Positions 5,938 to 7,301 of a stretch of DNA of 7,301 nt are shown piece by piece. The notes under the pieces are model-generated. The model searched no databases, was not told the DNA's origin, and was given only the letters and a program-made list of their open reading frames with translations. The position numbers and the translations under genes were made by a program. Within the stretch, counting starts at the first letter, position 1; each line of letters begins with the position of its first letter. Source of the stretch: an uncultured Clostridia bacterium (GTDB lineage Bacteria > Bacillota > Clostridia > Christensenellales > Borkfalkiaceae); assembly GCA_947629725.1 (NCBI GenBank), contig CANREU010000072.1, positions 1-7,301 on the forward strand, written 5' to 3'.

Positions 5938-5966
5938 TTGACATTTCCCCCGCGATGTTCTATAAT
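5938..5966 (+). promoter_or_regulatory. Consensus sigma-70 promoter of the shikimate kinase gene
   Basis: TTGACA (5938-5943) and TATAAT (5961-5966) are perfect boxes with a 17-bp spacer. The expected start of transcription is near 5973, only about 4 nt before the ATG at 5977, so the transcript would be leaderless or nearly so. An in-frame ATG at 5965 lies within the -10 box and can be ruled out as the start for this promoter. Confidence 0.92.
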
Positions 5967-5976
5967 GAACAAAGAT

Positions 5977-6483
5977 ATGAAAAACATTGTACTGATCGGC
6001 ATGCCCTCCTGCGGAAAGAGCACGGCGGGCGTCCTGCTTGCGAAGAGGATCGGGTTCGGCTTTCTCGACTGCGATCTCATCATCCAGCGCGAGGAAAACG
6101 CCCTCCTTTCGGAGATCATCGCAAAGAAGGGGGCGGAGGGGTATCTTGAGATCGAAAACCGCGTAAGCGGGGGAGTTTCTTGCGAGAACTGCGTCGTCGC
6201 AACGGGCGGCAGCGTGTGTTATTGCGAGGAGGCGATGGGGCGGCTCAAGGAGCTCGGCACCGTCGTCTACCTTCGCATCGGGGCGGCGGAGATGCAGCGC
6301 CGCATCCCCAATCTCGAAAAGAGAGGGGTGGTGATGCGCAGCGGGATCGAGACGCTCGGCGCCCTCTACCGCGAGCGGGTCCCCCTCTATGAAAAGTATG
6401 CGGACGTCACCGTCGATTGCAGCGGGCTCTCCGTAGAGGAGACGAGCGAGGCGGTGATGCGCGCGCTGGGGCTTGCGGTATGA
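5977..6483 (+). CDS. aroK: Shikimate kinase family protein, atypical substrate site
   Basis: The 168-residue P-loop kinase matches the shikimate kinase family, which phosphorylates shikimate on the way to chorismate in the cytoplasm. Landmarks are the Walker A loop GMPSCGKST (8-16), the acidic pair Asp31/Asp33 in FLDCD, VVATGGSV (73-80) in place of the usual GGG, a lid around 106-121, and ERVPLYEKYAD (133-143) with Arg134. The Arg that normally binds shikimate in FRxxE is missing; the sequence reads YLEIE (56-60). The start at 5977 is chosen because the family begins a few residues before the P-loop and because more upstream ATGs lie in or before the promoter. There is no Shine-Dalgarno sequence. 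The stop overlaps the start of the next gene by 4 nt. A different small substrate is possible, so the symbol is tentative. Confidence 0.8.
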   Translation: MKNIVLIGMPSCGKSTAGVLLAKRIGFGFLDCDLIIQREENALLSEIIAKKGAEGYLEIENRVSGGVSCENCVVATGGSVCYCEEAMGRLKELGTVVYLRIGAAEMQRRIPNLEKRGVVMRSGIETLGALYRERVPLYEKYADVTVDCSGLSVEETSEAVMRALGLAV

Positions 6484-7301
6484 GAATTTGCATCTACGGC
6501 GCGGGCGCGATGGGCACGAGCCTCGGAGAGGAGCTTGTCCGCGCGGGGGAGAAGTGCGAGTTCGTCACCCGCAACGCCGCCCATGTGGAGGCGCTGAAAG
6601 GGCAGGGGTATTCCGCCTGCACGCCAAACGGCATGGCGGGGGAGTACGACGTCCTCTTCCTCGCGACAAAGCAGCGCGAAAACCGCGCGATCGCAGAGTT
6701 TTTGCTCCCCTATCTCAAGGAAAACGGAGCGCTCGTCACCGTGCAGAACGGCCTCCCCGAGAGGGGGCTCGCGGAAGTTTTCGGGGCGGACAGAGTGTAC
6801 GGCTGCGCGCTCGGCTGGGGCGCGGAGCTCGTCTCCGCGGGGGAGGTGAAGGTCTCCTCCGAGGGCAAAAAGCACCTCGCGATCGGCGCTTTCGGCAAGG
6901 GGGAGAGGCTCGGAGAGCTCTCCGCGCTCCTTTCCCGCGCCTTTTTAACGAAGACGGGCAGCCTCATGGAGATCCGCTTTTCCAAGCTCGCAGTGAACGC
7001 CGCCTTCTCGACCCTTTCGGCGCTCTCCGGTCTCACCTTCGGCGAGATCGCGAAAAAGCACAAAAAGCTCGCCCTTTCCCTCATGCGGGAGACGGTCGCC
7101 GTCGCAAAGGCGTGCGGCTGTAAGTCCCTCGAGCAGAACGGGCACGACCTCATGAAATTTGCGGGAAGCCCGCTTGCGGGCCTCATCCTCCCGCTTGCGA
7201 TGAAAAAACACGCCGCGATCCGCTCGGGGATGCTCAAGGACCTCGGGGCGGGGCGGCGGTGCGATGTCGACTTCGTCGCGGGGGCGGTCGTCTCCGAGGG
7301 G
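6480..7301 (+). CDS. panE: 2-dehydropantoate 2-reductase family protein (partial, 3' end outside window)
   Basis: This gene runs off the window after 274 codons with the frame open. The family uses NADPH to reduce ketopantoate to pantoate for coenzyme A synthesis. It shows the Rossmann motif YGAGAMG (6-12), Lys64 in LATKQ, Asn90 in VQNGL, the catalytic-type Lys169 and Asn173 in FSKLAVN, and a C-terminal match GMLKDLGAGRRCDVDF (250-265). The Glu of the usual TEID motif is Asp262 here. Typical family length is about 300 residues, so only a short end is missing. ATG 6480 overlaps the kinase stop (ATGA), implying translational coupling; no strong ribosome site is visible. Because ApbA/PanE relatives vary in substrate, the family is certain but ketopantoate as substrate is only likely. 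Confidence 0.85.
   Translation, partial: MRICIYGAGAMGTSLGEELVRAGEKCEFVTRNAAHVEALKGQGYSACTPNGMAGEYDVLFLATKQRENRAIAEFLLPYLKENGALVTVQNGLPERGLAEVFGADRVYGCALGWGAELVSAGEVKVSSEGKKHLAIGAFGKGERLGELSALLSRAFLTKTGSLMEIRFSKLAVNAAFSTLSALSGLTFGEIAKKHKKLALSLMRETVAVAKACGCKSLEQNGHDLMKFAGSPLAGLILPLAMKKHAAIRSGMLKDLGAGRRCDVDFVAGAVVSEG

Noticed and set aside
5926..5967. Upstream in-frame ATGs (5926, 5965) for the shikimate kinase
   Set aside because: The first precedes the promoter and the second lies in the -10 box; neither has a ribosome site, and family members start a few residues before the P-loop.

Overview
The window reads as a chromosomal housekeeping segment of a GC-rich member of the Bacillota, most likely a Clostridia lineage. 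The evidence is the classic Gram-positive order secG-rnr-smpB, a lipoprotein with a Gram-positive-style lipobox, textbook TTGACA/TATAAT promoters and strong AGGAG ribosome binding sites. I see no phage, insertion sequence, CRISPR, tRNA or rRNA. The genus cannot be named from this sequence alone.

Layout, left to right. Bases 1-113 lie beyond the last gene of a leftward operon and hold only short CGGA-type repeats. From 5217 down to 130 every gene is on the minus strand: secG, rnr (RNase R), smpB, metY (O-acetylhomoserine sulfhydrylase) and metA (homoserine O-acetyltransferase). An intrinsic terminator overlaps the metA stop codon. A second terminator sits between secG and rnr. The four genes rnr-smpB-metY-metA are separated by only 1, 9 and 12 nt and should be one transcript. 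Upstream of secG there is a sigma-70 promoter, then a monocistronic minus-strand gene (5350-5823) for a small lipoprotein of unknown function with its own consensus promoter and terminator. Divergent from it, on the plus strand, are an atypical shikimate kinase (5977-6483) and a ketopantoate-reductase family gene (from 6480, running off the window), which overlap by 4 nt.

How the genes fit together. secG (translocon), rnr and smpB (RNA decay and trans-translation) form a conserved gene-expression/export cluster. metY and metA would together turn homoserine into homocysteine by acetylation and direct sulfhydrylation; MetA carries Glu111, the residue associated with acetyl-CoA use. However, metY as sequenced has lost about 17 nt just before the conserved Asp-Asn-Thr motif, which shifts the frame and removes a PLP-contacting residue. 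It is therefore either a very recent pseudogene or an assembly error.

I found no convincing new biological system. The points most worth a second look are the metY lesion, the probably leaderless mRNA of the shikimate kinase, two minus-strand promoters that share two extra sequence blocks, the hairpin in the rnr leader, and the uncharacterised lipoprotein.
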